Source: Toxonevra muliebris
Lineage: Eukaryota; Arthropoda; Insecta; Diptera; Pallopteridae
DNA length: 64,000 bases
Assembly (NCBI GenBank): GCA_963691655.1
Contig: OY829326.1
Location: 15,364,878 to 15,428,877 of the forward strand
Direction of reading: 5' to 3'
In this document: in pieces, positions 37,483 to 48,209 of the stretch
Position numbering within the stretch: the first letter of the stretch is position 1
Layout of the letters: each line of letters starts with the position of its first letter
Notes under the pieces: model-generated
Told to the model about the DNA's origin: nothing
Seen by the model: only the letters and a program-made list of their open reading frames with translations
Database searches by the model: none
Translations under genes and position numbers: made by a program

Positions 37483-38990
37483 AGAAAAGGTGTCTCCGAC
37501 AGTATAAAACGTCTTCTCCTCTATAGAAAAGGTGTCTCCGACAGTATAAAACGTCTTCTCCTCTATAGAAAAGGTGTCTCCGACAGTATAAAACGTCTTC
37601 TCCCCTATAGAAAAGGTGTCTCCGACAGTATAAAACGTCTTCTCCCCTATAGAAAAGGTGTCTGCGACAGTATAAAACGTCTTCTCCCCTATAGAAAAGG
37701 TGTCTCCGACAGTATAAAACGTCTTCTCCCTTATAGAAAAGGTGTCTCCGACAGTATAAAACGTCTTCTCCCCTATAGAAAAGGTGTCTGCGACAGTATA
37801 AAAATCTTCTTCCCTATAGAAAAGGTGTCTGCGACAGTATAAAATGTCTTCTCCCCTATAGAAAAGGTGTCTCCGACAGTATAAATCGTCTTCTCTCCTA
37901 TAGAAAAGGTGTCTCCGACAGTATAAAACGTCTTCTCCCCTATAGAAAAGGTGTCTGCGACAGTATAAAACGTCTTCTCCCCTATAGAAAAGGTGTCTCC
38001 GACAGTATAAAACGTCTTCTCCCCTATAGAAAAGGTGTCTCCGACAGTATAAAACGTCTTCTCCTCTATAGAAAAGGTGTCTCCGACAGTATAAAACGTC
38101 TTCTCCCCTATAGAAAAGGTGTCTCCGACAGTATAAAACGTCTTCTCCCCTACAGAAAAGGTGTCTGCGACAGTATAAAAGTCTTCTTCCCTATAGAAAA
38201 GGTGTCTCCGACAGTATAAAACGTCTTCTCCCCTATAGAAAAGGTGTCTGCGACAGTATAAAATGTCTTCTCCCCTATAGAAAAGGTGTCTCCGACAGTA
38301 TAAATCGTCTTCTCTCCTATAGAAAAGGTGTCTCCGACAGTATAAAACGTCTTCTCCTCTATAGAAAAGGTGTCTCCGACAGTATAAAACGTCTTCTCCC
38401 CTATAGAAAAGGTGTCTCCGACAGTATAAAACGTCTTCTCCCCTATAGAAAAGGTGTCTCCGACAGTATAAAACGTCTTCTCCCCTATAGAAAAGGTGTC
38501 TGCGACAGTATAAAACGTCTTCTCCCCTATAGAAAAGGTGTCTCCGACAGTATAAAACGTCTTCTCCCCTATAGAAAAGGTGTCTCCGACAGTATAAAAC
38601 GTCTTCTCCCCTATAGAAAAGGTGTCTCCGACAGTATAAAACGTCTTTTCCCCTATAGAAAAGGTGTCTCCGACAGTATAAAACGTCTTCTCCCCTATAG
38701 AAAAGGTGTCTGCGACAGTATAAAACGTCTTCTCCCTTATAGAAAAGGTGTCTCCGACAGTATAAATCGTCTTCTCTCCTATAGAAAAGGTGTCTGCGAC
38801 AGTATAAAGGTCTTCTTCCCTATAGAAAAGGTGTCTCCGACAGTATAAAACGTCTTCTTCCTTATAGAAAAGGTGTCTCCGACAGTATAAAAGTCTTCTC
38901 CCCTATAGAAAAGGTGTCTCCGACAGTATAAATCGTCTTCTCTCCTATAGAAAAGGTGTCTCCGACAGTATAAAACGTCTTCTCCCCTAT

Positions 38991-39042
38991 AGAAAAGGTG
39001 TCTGCGACAGTAAAAAAACGTATAAAACGTTTGCTCTACTAT
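38991..39042 (+). repeat. 52-bp marker monomer M5
   Basis: The last 52-bp marker seen in the window, 11,513 bp after M4. It is followed by four ordinary monomers (one more CTC and one fewer CCC than after M2-M4) and a 40-bp monomer at 39,211-39,250. Upstream, a 41-bp AAAAGTCTTCTCCCC monomer has been added to the usual flank. Confidence 0.94.
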
Positions 39043-39210
39043 AGAAAAGGTGTCTCCGACAGTATAAAACGTCTTCTCCTCTATAGAAAAGGTGTCTCCG
39101 ACAGTATAAAACGTCTTCTCCTCTATAGAAAAGGTGTCTCCGACAGTATAAAACGTCTTCTCCCCTATAGAAAAGGTGTCTCCGACAGTATAAAACGTCT
39201 TCTCCCCTAT

Positions 39211-39250
39211 AGAAAAGGTGTCTCCGACAGTATAAAAGTCTCTTCCCTAT
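39211..39250 (+). repeat. 40-bp short monomer after M5
   Basis: The 40-bp form with the full CTC, CCC, T27/TCC, CTC, CCC follow-on. Confidence 0.92.
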
Positions 39251-42200
39251 AGAAAAGGTGTCTCCGACAGTATAAAACGTCTTCTCCTCTATAGAAAAGG
39301 TGTCTCCGACAGTATAAAACGTCTTCTCCCCTATAGAAAAGGTGTCTCCGACAGTATAAATCGTCTTCTCTCCTATAGAAAAGGTGTCTCCGACAGTATA
39401 AAACGTCTTCTCCTCTATAGAAAAGGTGTCTCCGACAGTATAAAACGTCTTCTCCCCTATAGAAAAGGTGTCTGCGACAGTATAAAACGTCTTCTCCCCT
39501 ATAGAAAAGGTGTCTCCGACAGTATAAAACGTCTTCTCCCCTATAGAAAAGGTGTCTCCGACAGTATAAAAGTCTTCTTCCCTATAGAAAAGGTGTCTCC
39601 GACAGTATAAAACGTCTTCTCTCCTATAGAAAAGGTGTCTCCGACAGTATAAAAGTCTTCTTCCCTATAGAAAAGGTGTCTCCGACAGTATAAAACGTCT
39701 TCTCCTCTATAGAAAAGGTGTCTCCGACAGTATAAAACGTCTTCTCCCCTATAGAAAAGGTGTCTCCGACAGTATAAAACGTCTTCTCCCCTATAGAAAA
39801 GGTGTCTCCGACAGTATAAAACGTCTTCTCCCCTATAGAAAAGGTGTCTCCGACAGTATAAAACGTCTTCTCCCCTATAGAAAAGGTGTCTGCGACAGTA
39901 TAAAATGTCTTCTCCCCTATAGAAAAGGTGTCTCCGACAGTATAAATCGTCTTCTCTCCTATAGAAAAGGTGTCTCCGACAGTATAAAACGTCTTCTCCC
40001 CTATAGAAAAGGTGTCTGCGACAGTATAAAACGTCTTCTCCCCTATAGAAAAGGTGTCTCCGACAGTATAAAACGTCTTCTCCTCTATAGAAAAGGTGTC
40101 TGCGACAGTATAAAACGTCTTCTCCCCTATAGAAAAGGTGTCTCCGACAGTATAAATCGTCTTCTCCCCTATAGAAAAGGTGTCTCCGACAGTATAAAAG
40201 TCTTCTTCCCTATAGAAAAGGTGTCTCCGACAGTATAAATCGTCTTCTCTCCTATAGAAAAGGTGTCTCCGACAGTATAAATCGTCTTCTCCCCCATAGA
40301 AAAGGTGTCTCCGACAGTATAAAACGTCTTCTCCTCTATAGAAAAGGTGTCTCCGACAGTATAAAACGTCTTCTCCCCTATAGAAAAGGTGTCTCCGACA
40401 GTATAAAACGTCTTCTCCCCTATAGAAAAGGTGTCTGCGACAGTATAAAACGTCTTCTCCCCTATAGAAAAGGTGTCTCCGACAGTATAAAACGTCTTCT
40501 CTCCTATAGAAAAGGTGTCTCCGACAGTATAAAAGTCTTCTTCCCTATAGAAAAGGTGTCTCCGACAGTATAAAACGTCTTCTCCTCTATAGAAAAGGTG
40601 TCTCCGACAGTATAAAACGTCTTCTCCTCTATAGAAAAGGTGTCTCCGACAGTATAAAAAATCTTCTCCTCTATAGAAAAGGTGTCTCCGACAGTATAAA
40701 ACGTCTTCTCCCCTATAGAAAAGGTGTCTCCGACAGTATAAAAGTCTTCTTCCCTATAGAAAAGGTGTCTCCGACAGCATAAAACGTCTTCTCTCCTATA
40801 GAAAAGGTGTCTCCGACAGTATAAAAGTCTTCTTCCCTATAGAAAAGGTGTCTCCGACAGTATAAAACGTCTTCTCCTCTATAGAAAAGGTGTCTCCGAC
40901 AGTATAAAACGTCTTCTCCCCTATAGAAAAGGTGTCTCCGACAGTATAAAACGTCTTCTCCCCTATAGAAAAGGTGTCTCCGACAGTATAAAACGTCTTC
41001 TCCCCTATAGAAAAGGTGTCTGCGACAGTATAAAACGTCTTCTCCTCTATAGAAAAGGTGTCTCCGACAGTATAAAACGTCTTCTCCCCTATAGAAAAGG
41101 TGTCTGCGACAGTATAAAACGTCTTCTCCCCTATAGAAGAGGTGTCTGCGACAGTATAAAACGTCTTCTCCCCTATAGAAAAGGTGTCTCCGACAGTATA
41201 AAACGTCTTCTCCCTTATAGAAAAGGTGTCTCCGACAGTATAAATCGTCTTCTCTCCTATAGAAAAGGTGTCTCCGACAGTATAAAACGTCTTCTCCTCT
41301 ATAGAAAAGGTGTCTCCGACAGTATAAAACGTCTTCTCCCCTATAGAAAAGGTGTCTCCGACAGTATAAAACGTCTTCTCCCCTATAGAAAAGGTGTCTG
41401 CGACAGTATAAAACGTCTTCTCCCCTATAGAAGAGGTGTCTGCGACAGTATAAAACGTCTTCTCCCCTATAGAAAAGGTGTCTCCGACAGTATAAAACGT
41501 CTTCTCCCTTATAGAAAAGGTGTCTCCGACAGTATAAAACGTCTTCTCCCCTATAGAAAAGGTGTCTGCGACAGTATAAAAATCTTCTTCCCTATAGAAA
41601 AGGTGTCTCCGACAGTATAAAACGTCTTCTCCCCTATAGAAAAGGTGTCTGCGACAGTATAAAATGTCTTCTCCCCTATAGAAAAGGTGTCTCCGACAGT
41701 ATAAATCGTCTTCTCTCCTATAGAAAAGGTGTCTCCGACAGTATAAAACGTCTTCTCCCCTATAGAAAAGGTGTCTGCGACAGTATAAAACGTCTTCTCC
41801 CCTATAGAAAAGGTGTCTCCGACAGTATAAAACGTCTTCTCCCCTATAGAAAAGGTGTCTCCGACAGTATAAAACGTCTTCTCCTCTATAGAAAAGGTGT
41901 CTCCGACAGTATAAAACGTCTTCTCCCCTATAGAAAAGGTGTCTCCGACAGTATAAAACGTCTTCTCCCCTATAGAAAAGGTGTCTGCGACAGTATAAAA
42001 GTCTTCTTCCCTATAGAAAAGGTGTCTCCGACAGTATAAAACGTCTTCTCCCCTATAGAAAAGGTGTCTGCGACAGTATAAAATGTCTTCTCCCCTATAG
42101 AAAAGGTGTCTCCGACAGTATAAATCGTCTTCTCTCCTATAGAAAAGGTGTCTCCGACAGTATAAAACGTCTTCTCCTCTATAGAAAAGGTATCTCCGAC

Positions 42201-42469
42201 AGTATAAAACGTCTTCTCCCCTATAGAAAAGGTGTCTCCGACAGTATAAAACGTCTTCTCCCCTATAGAAAAGGTGTCTGCGACAGTATAAAACGTCTTC
42301 TCCCCTATAGAAAAGGTGTCTCCGACAGTATAAAACGTCTTCTCCCCTATAGAAAAGGTGTCTCCGACAGTATAAAACGTCTTCTCCCCTATAGAAAAGG
42401 TGTCTCCGACAGTATAAAACGTCTTTTCCCCTATAGAAAAGGTGTCTGCGACAGTATAAAACGTCTTCT

Positions 42470-42686
42470 CCCTTATAGAAAAGGTGTCTCCGACAGTATA
42501 AAACGTCTTCTCCTCTATAGAAAAGGTGTCTCCGACAGTATAAAACGTCTTCTCCTCTATAGAAAAGGTGTCTCCGACAGTATAAAACGTCTTCTCCCCT
42601 ATAGAAAAGGTGTCTCCGACAGTATAAAACGTCTTCTCCCCTATAGAAAAGGTGTCTCCGACAGTATAAAACGTCTTCTCCCCTAT
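42470..42686 (+). repeat. Marker locus that has lost its 52-bp monomer
   Basis: By collinearity with 38,690-39,210 a 52-bp marker and its left flank should lie here, but the sequence passes directly from a CTTTTCCCC and G14/CTT pair into CTC, CTC and CCC monomers. The shift falls from 3,778 bp before this point to 3,476 bp at the following 40-bp monomer, a loss of 302 bp. That is exactly one 52-bp, two 41-bp and four 42-bp monomers. Confidence 0.82.
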
Positions 42687-42726
42687 AGAAAAGGTGTCTC
42701 CGACAGTATAAAAGTCTCTTCCCTAT
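42687..42726 (+). repeat. 40-bp short monomer (marker lost upstream)
   Basis: The 40-bp form with the full CTC, CCC, T27/TCC, CTC, CCC follow-on, but with no 52-bp marker upstream. Confidence 0.92.
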
Positions 42727-45700
42727 AGAAAAGGTGTCTCCGACAGTATAAAACGTCTTCTCCTCTATAGAAAAGGTGTCTCCGACAGTATAAAACGTCT
42801 TCTCCCCTATAGAAAAGGTGTCTCCGACAGTATAAATCGTCTTCTCTCCTATAGAAAAGGTGTCTCCGACAGTATAAAACGTCTTCTCCTCTATAGAAAA
42901 GGTGTCTCCGACAGTATAAAACGTCTTCTCCCCTATAGAAAAGGTGTCTGCGACAGTATAAAACGTCTTCTCCCCTATAGAAAAGGTGTCTCCGACAGTA
43001 TAAAACGTCTTCTCCCCTATAGAAAAGGTGTCTCCGACAGTATAAAACGTCTTCTCCTCTATAGAAAAGGTGTCTCCGACAGTATAAAACGTCTTCTCCC
43101 CTATAGAAAAGGTGTCTCCGACAGTATAAAACGTCTTCTCCTCTATAGAAAAGGTGTCTCCGACAGTATAAAACGTCTTCTCCCCTATAGAAAAGGTGTC
43201 TCCGACAGTATAAAACGTCTTCTCCCCTATAGAAAAGGTGTCTCCGACAGTATAAAACGTCTTCTCCCCTATAGAAAAGGTGTCTCCGACAGTATAAATC
43301 GTCTTCTCTAATATAGAAAAGGTGTCTCCGACAGTATAAATCGTCTTCTCCCCTATAGAAAAGGTGTCTCCGACAGTATAAATCGTCTTCTCCCCTATAG
43401 AAAAGGTGTCTGCGACAGTATAAAACGTCTTCTCCCCTATAGAAAAGGTGTCTGCGACAGTATAAAACGTCTTCTCCCCTATAGAAAAGGTGTCTCCGAC
43501 AGTATAAAACGTCTTCTCCCCTATAGAAAAGGTGTCTCCGACAGTATAAACCGTCTTCTCCCCTATAGAAAAGGTGTCTCCGACAGTATAAATCGTCTTC
43601 TCCCCTATAGAAAAGGTGTCTCCGACAGTATAAAACGTCTTCTCTCCTATAGAAAAGGTGTCTCCGACAGTATAAAACGTCTTCTCCCCTATAGAAAAGG
43701 TGTCTCCGACAGTATAAATCGTCTTCTCCCCTATAGAAAAGGTGTCTCCGACAGTATAAATCGCCTTCTCTCCTATAGAAAAGGTGTCTCCGACAGTATA
43801 AAACGTCTTCTCCCCTATAGAAAAGGTGTCTGCGACAGTATAAAAGTCTTCTTCCCTATAGAAAAGGTGTCTCCGACAGTATAAAACGTCTTCTCCCCTA
43901 TAGAAAAGGTGTCTGCGACAGTATAAAATGTCTTCTCCCCTATAGAAAAGGTGTCTCCGACAGTATAAATCGTCTTCTCTCCTATAGAAAAGGTGTCTCC
44001 GACAGTATAAAACGTCTTCTCCCCTATAGAAAAGGTGTCTGCGACAGTATAAAACGTCTTCTCCCCTATAGAAAAGGTGTCTCCGACAGTATAAAACGTC
44101 TTCTCCCCTATAGAAAAGGTGTCTCCGACAGTATAAAACGTCTTCTCCTCTATAGAAAAGGTGTCTCCGACAGTATAAAACGTCTTCTCCCCTATAGAAA
44201 AGGTGTCTCCGACAGTATAAAAGTCTCTTCCCTATAGAAAAGGTGTCTCCGACAGTATAAAACGTCTTCTCCTCTATAGAAAAGGTGTCTCCGACAGTAT
44301 AAAACGTCTTCTCCCCTATAGAAAAGGTGTCTCCGACAGTATAAATCGTCTTCTCTCCTATAGAAAAGGTGTCTCCGACAGTATAAAACGTCTTCTCCTC
44401 TATAGAAAAGGTGTCTCCGACAGTATAAAACGTCTTCTCCCCTATAGAAAAGGTGTCTCCGACAGTATAAAACGTCTTCTCCCCTATAGAAAAGGTGTCT
44501 GCGACAGTATAAAACGTCTTCTCCCCTATAGAAAAGGTGTCTCCGACAGTATAAAACGTCTTCTCCCCTATAGAAAAGGTGTCTCCGACAGTATAAAACG
44601 TCTTCTCCTCTATAGAAAAGGTGTCTCCGACAGTATAAAACGTCTTCTCCCCTATAGAAAAGGTGTCTCCGACAGTATAAATCGTCTTCTCTGCTATAGA
44701 AAAGGTGTCTCCGACAGTATAAAACGTCTTCTCCCCTATAGAAAAGGTGTCTCCGACAGTATAAAACGTCTTCTCCTCTATAGAAAAGGTGTCTCCGACA
44801 GTATAAAACGTCTTCTCCCCTATAGAAAAGGTGTCTCCGACAGAATAAAACGTCTTCTCCCCTATAGAAAAGGTGTCTCCGACAGTATAAAACGTCTTCT
44901 CCCCTATAGAAAAGGTGTCTCCGACAGTATAAATCGTCTTCTCTCCTATAGAAAAGGTGTCTCCGACAGTATAAAAGTCTTCTTCCCTATAGAAAAGGTG
45001 TCTCCGACAGTATAAATCGCCTTCTCTCCTATAGAAAAGGTGTCTCCGACAGTATAAAACGTCTTCTCCCCTATAGAAAAGGTGTCTCCGACAGTATAAA
45101 TCGCCTTCTCTCCTATAGAAAAGGTGTCTCCGACAGTATAAATCGTTTTCTCTCCTATAGAAAAGGTGTCTGCGACAGTATAAAACGTCTTCTCCCCTAT
45201 AGAAAAGGTGTCTCCGACAGTATAAATCGCCTTCTCCCCTATAGAAAAGGTGTCTCCGACAGTATAAAACGTCTTCTCCCCTATAGAAAAGGTGTCTCCG
45301 ACAGTATAAATCGCCTTCTCCCCTATAGAAAAGGTGTCTCCGACAGTATAAATCGTCTTCTCTGCTATAGAAAAGGTGTCTCCGACAGTATAAAACGTCT
45401 TCTCCTCTATAGAAAAGGTGTCTCCGACAGTATAAAACGTCTTCTCCCCTATAGAAAAGGTGTCTGCAACAGTATAAAACGTCTTCTCCCCTCCAGAAAA
45501 GGTGTCTGCGACAGTATAAAACGTCTTCTCCCCTATAGAAAAGGTGTCTCCGACAGTATAAAACGTCTTCTCCCCTATAGAAAAGGTGTCTCCGACAGTA
45601 TAAAACGTCTTCTCCTCTATAGAAAAGGTGTCTCCGACAGTATAAAACGTCTTCTCCCCTATAGAAAAGGTGTCTCCGACAGTATAAATCGTCTTCTCTG

Positions 45701-46450
45701 CTATAGAAAAGGTGTCTCCGACAGTATAAAACGTCTTCTCCCCTATAGAAAAGGTGTCTCCGACAGTATAAATCGTCTTCTCTCCTATAGAAAAGGTGTC
45801 TCCGACAGTATAAATCGCCTTCTCTCCTATAGAAAAGGTGTCTCCGACAGTATAAAAGTCTTCTCCCCTATAGAAAAGGTGTCTCCGACAGTATAAATCG
45901 TCTTCTCCCCTATAGAAAAGGTGTCTCCGACAGAATAAAACGTCTTCTCCCCTATAGAAAAGGTGTCTCCGACAGTATAAATCGTCTTCTCTGCTATAGA
46001 AAAGGTGTCTCCGACAGTATAAAACGTCTTCTCCCCTATAGAAAAGGTGTCTCCGACAGTATAAATCGTCTTCTCTGCTATAGAAAAGGTGTCTCCGACA
46101 GTATAAAACGTCTTCTCCCCTATAGAAAAGGTGTCTCCGACAGTATAAAACGTCTTCTCCTCTATAGAAAAGGTGTCTCCGACAGTATAAAACGTCTTCT
46201 CCCCTATAGAAAAGGTGTCTCCGACAGAATAAAACGTCTTCTCCCCTATAGAAAAGGTGTCTCCGACAGTATAAAACGTCTTCTCCCCTATAGAAAAGGT
46301 GTCTCCGACAGTATAAATCGTCTTCTCTCCTATAGAAAAGGTGTCTCCGACAGTATAAATCGCCTTCTCTCCTATAGAAAAGGTGTCTCCGACAGTATAA
46401 AAGTCTTCTCCCCTATAGAAAAGGTGTCTCCGACAGTATAAATCGTCTTC
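42727..46450 (+). repeat. Mixed block with GACAGAAT monomers
   Basis: Monomer order here combines pieces seen elsewhere: the CTCTAATATAG monomer at 43,306 (also at 24,574), a 40-bp monomer at 44,196-44,235, and repeated CTCTGCTATAG monomers. The rare GACAGAATAA change occurs at 44,844, 45,934 and 46,229, and otherwise only at 28,262, so this variant spread locally. A CTCCAGAAAAGG boundary near 45,491 and a GTCTGCAAC monomer near 45,466 are also seen. Confidence 0.78.
44196..44235 (+). repeat. 40-bp short monomer
   Basis: The last 40-bp monomer in the window, 1,509 bp after the one at 42,687, with the same CTC, CCC, T27/TCC, CTC, CCC follow-on. No 40-bp or 52-bp marker forms were found in the remaining 20 kb. 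Confidence 0.92.
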
Positions 46451-48209
46451 TCCCCTATAGAAAAGGTGTCTCCGACAGTATAAAACGTCTTCTCCCCTAT
46501 AGAAAAGGTGTCTGCGACAGTATAAAACGTCTTCTCCCCTATAGAAAAGGTGTCTCCGACAGTATAAATCGCCTTCTCTCCTATAGAAAAGGTGTCTCCG
46601 ACAGTATAAATCGTTTTCTCTCCTATAGAAAAGGTGTCTCCGACAGTATAAATCGTCTTCTCCCCTATAGAAAAGGTGTCTCCGACAGTATAAAACGTCT
46701 TCTCCCCTATAGAAAAGGTGTCTGCGACAGTATAAAACGTCTTCTCCTCTATAGAAAAGGTGTCTGCGACAGTATAAAACGTCTTCTCCCCTATAGAAAA
46801 GGTGTCTCCGACAGTATAAATCGTCTTCTCCCCTATAGAAAAGGTGTCTCCGACAGTATAAAAGTCTTCTTCCCTATAGAAAAGGTGTCTCCGACAGTAT
46901 AAATCGCCTTCTCTCCTATAGAAAAGGTGTCTCCGACAGTATAAAACGTCTTCTCCCCTATAGAAAAGGTGTCTCCGACAGTATAAATCGCCTTCTCTCC
47001 TATAGAAAAGGTGTCTCCGACAGTATAAATCGTCTTCTCCCCTATAGAAAAGGTGTCTGCGACAGTATAAACCGTCTTCTCCCCTATAGAAAAGGTGTTT
47101 CCGACAGTATAAATCGTCTTCTCCCCTATAGAAAAGGTGTCTCCGACAGTATAAAACGTCTTCTCCCCTATAGAAAAGGTGTCTGCGACAGTATAAAACG
47201 TCTTCTCCCCTATAGAAAAGGTGTCTCCGACAGTATAAATCGCCTTCTCCCCTATAGAAAAGGTGTCTCCGACAGTATAAATCGTCTTCTCTGCTATAGA
47301 AAAGGTGTCTCCGACAGTATAAAACGTCTTCTCCTCTATAGAAAAGGTGTCTCCGACAGTATAAAACGTCTTCTCCCCTATAGAAAAGGTGTCTGCGACA
47401 GTATAAAACGTCTTCTCCCCTACAGAAAAGGTGTCTGCGACAGTATAAAACGTCTTCTCCCCTATAGAAAAGGTGTCTGCGACAGTATAAAACGTCTTCT
47501 CCCCTATAGAAAAGGTGTCTCCGACAGTATAAAACGTCTTCTCCCTTATAGAAAAGGTGTCTCCGACAGTATAAATCGTCTTCTCTCCTATAGAAAAGGT
47601 GTCTCCGACAGTATAAAACGTCTTCTCCTCTATAGAAAAGGTGTCTCCGACAGTATAAAACGTCTTCTCCCCTATAGAAAAGGTGTCTCCGACAGTATAA
47701 AAGTCTTCTTCCCTATAGAAAAGGTGTCTCCGACAGTATAAAACGTCTTCTCCTCTATAGAAAAGGTGTCTCCGACAGTATAAAACGTCTTCTCCTCTAT
47801 AGAAAAGGTGTCTCCGACAGTATAAAAAATCTTCTCCTCTATAGAAAAGGTGTCTCCGACAGTATAAAACGTCTTCTCCCCTATAGAAAAGGTGTCTCCG
47901 ACAGTATAAAAGTCTTCTTCCCTATAGAAAAGGTGTCTCCGACAGTATAAAACGTCTTCTCTCCTATAGAAAAGGTGTCTCCGACAGTATAAAAGTCTTC
48001 TTCCCTATAGAAAAGGTGTCTCCGACAGTATAAAACGTCTTCTCCTCTATAGAAAAGGTGTCTCCGACAGTATAAAACGTCTTCTCCCCTATAGAAAAGG
48101 TGTCTCCGACAGTATAAAACGTCTTCTCCTCTATAGAAAAGGTGTCTCCGACAGTATAAAACGTCTTCTCCTCTATAGAAAAGGTGTCTCCGACAGTATA
48201 AAACGTCTT
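46450..48209 (+). repeat. Tandem duplication G, copy 1 (1,760 bp)
   Basis: The copy matches 48,210-49,968 at a shift of 1,760 bp (TCGTTTTCTC at 46,611 and 48,371), then 1,759 bp after a 1-bp loss in copy 2. The rare GGTGTTTCC occurs at both 47,092 and 48,851, and AAAAAATC at 47,822 and 49,581. The length fits 42 monomers with four 41-bp forms (near 46,862, 47,701, 47,911 and 47,995). The left edge is accurate to about one monomer. Confidence 0.9.

Larger units (their letters stand above)
27478..38990 (+). repeat. ~11.5-kb higher-order unit D2
   Basis: The unit runs from M4 to M5 (11,513 bp) and is collinear with D1 over most of its length. Relative to D1 it lacks 1,381 bp at about 35,050: the shift drops from 11,848 at the AAAAAATC landmark to 10,467 at the next TCGCC/TCC monomer. 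It gains about 0.96 kb at about 37,300-38,260, where the shift rises from 10,551 to 11,513. The gained segment matches 41,100-42,100 at a shift of 3,778 bp. A private TGTCTCATCTATAG-type change lies near 28,235 and a GACAGAATAA change at 28,262. Confidence 0.87.
38991..42490 (+). repeat. Partial third copy D3 (shift 3,778 bp)
   Basis: The right part repeats the end of D2 at 3,778 bp: the unusual AAAAATCTTCTTCC monomer at 37,798 and 41,576, and the CTTTTCCCC monomer at 38,643 and 42,421. It therefore behaves as a short unit that starts at M5 but contains only the end of the 11.5-kb unit. An AGGTATCTCC change near 42,190 is private. Confidence 0.82.

Noticed and set aside
28262..46229. AATAAA polyadenylation signal in GACAGAATAAAA monomers
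   Set aside because: It is a single-base variant of TATAAAA in four monomers with no transcript unit around it.
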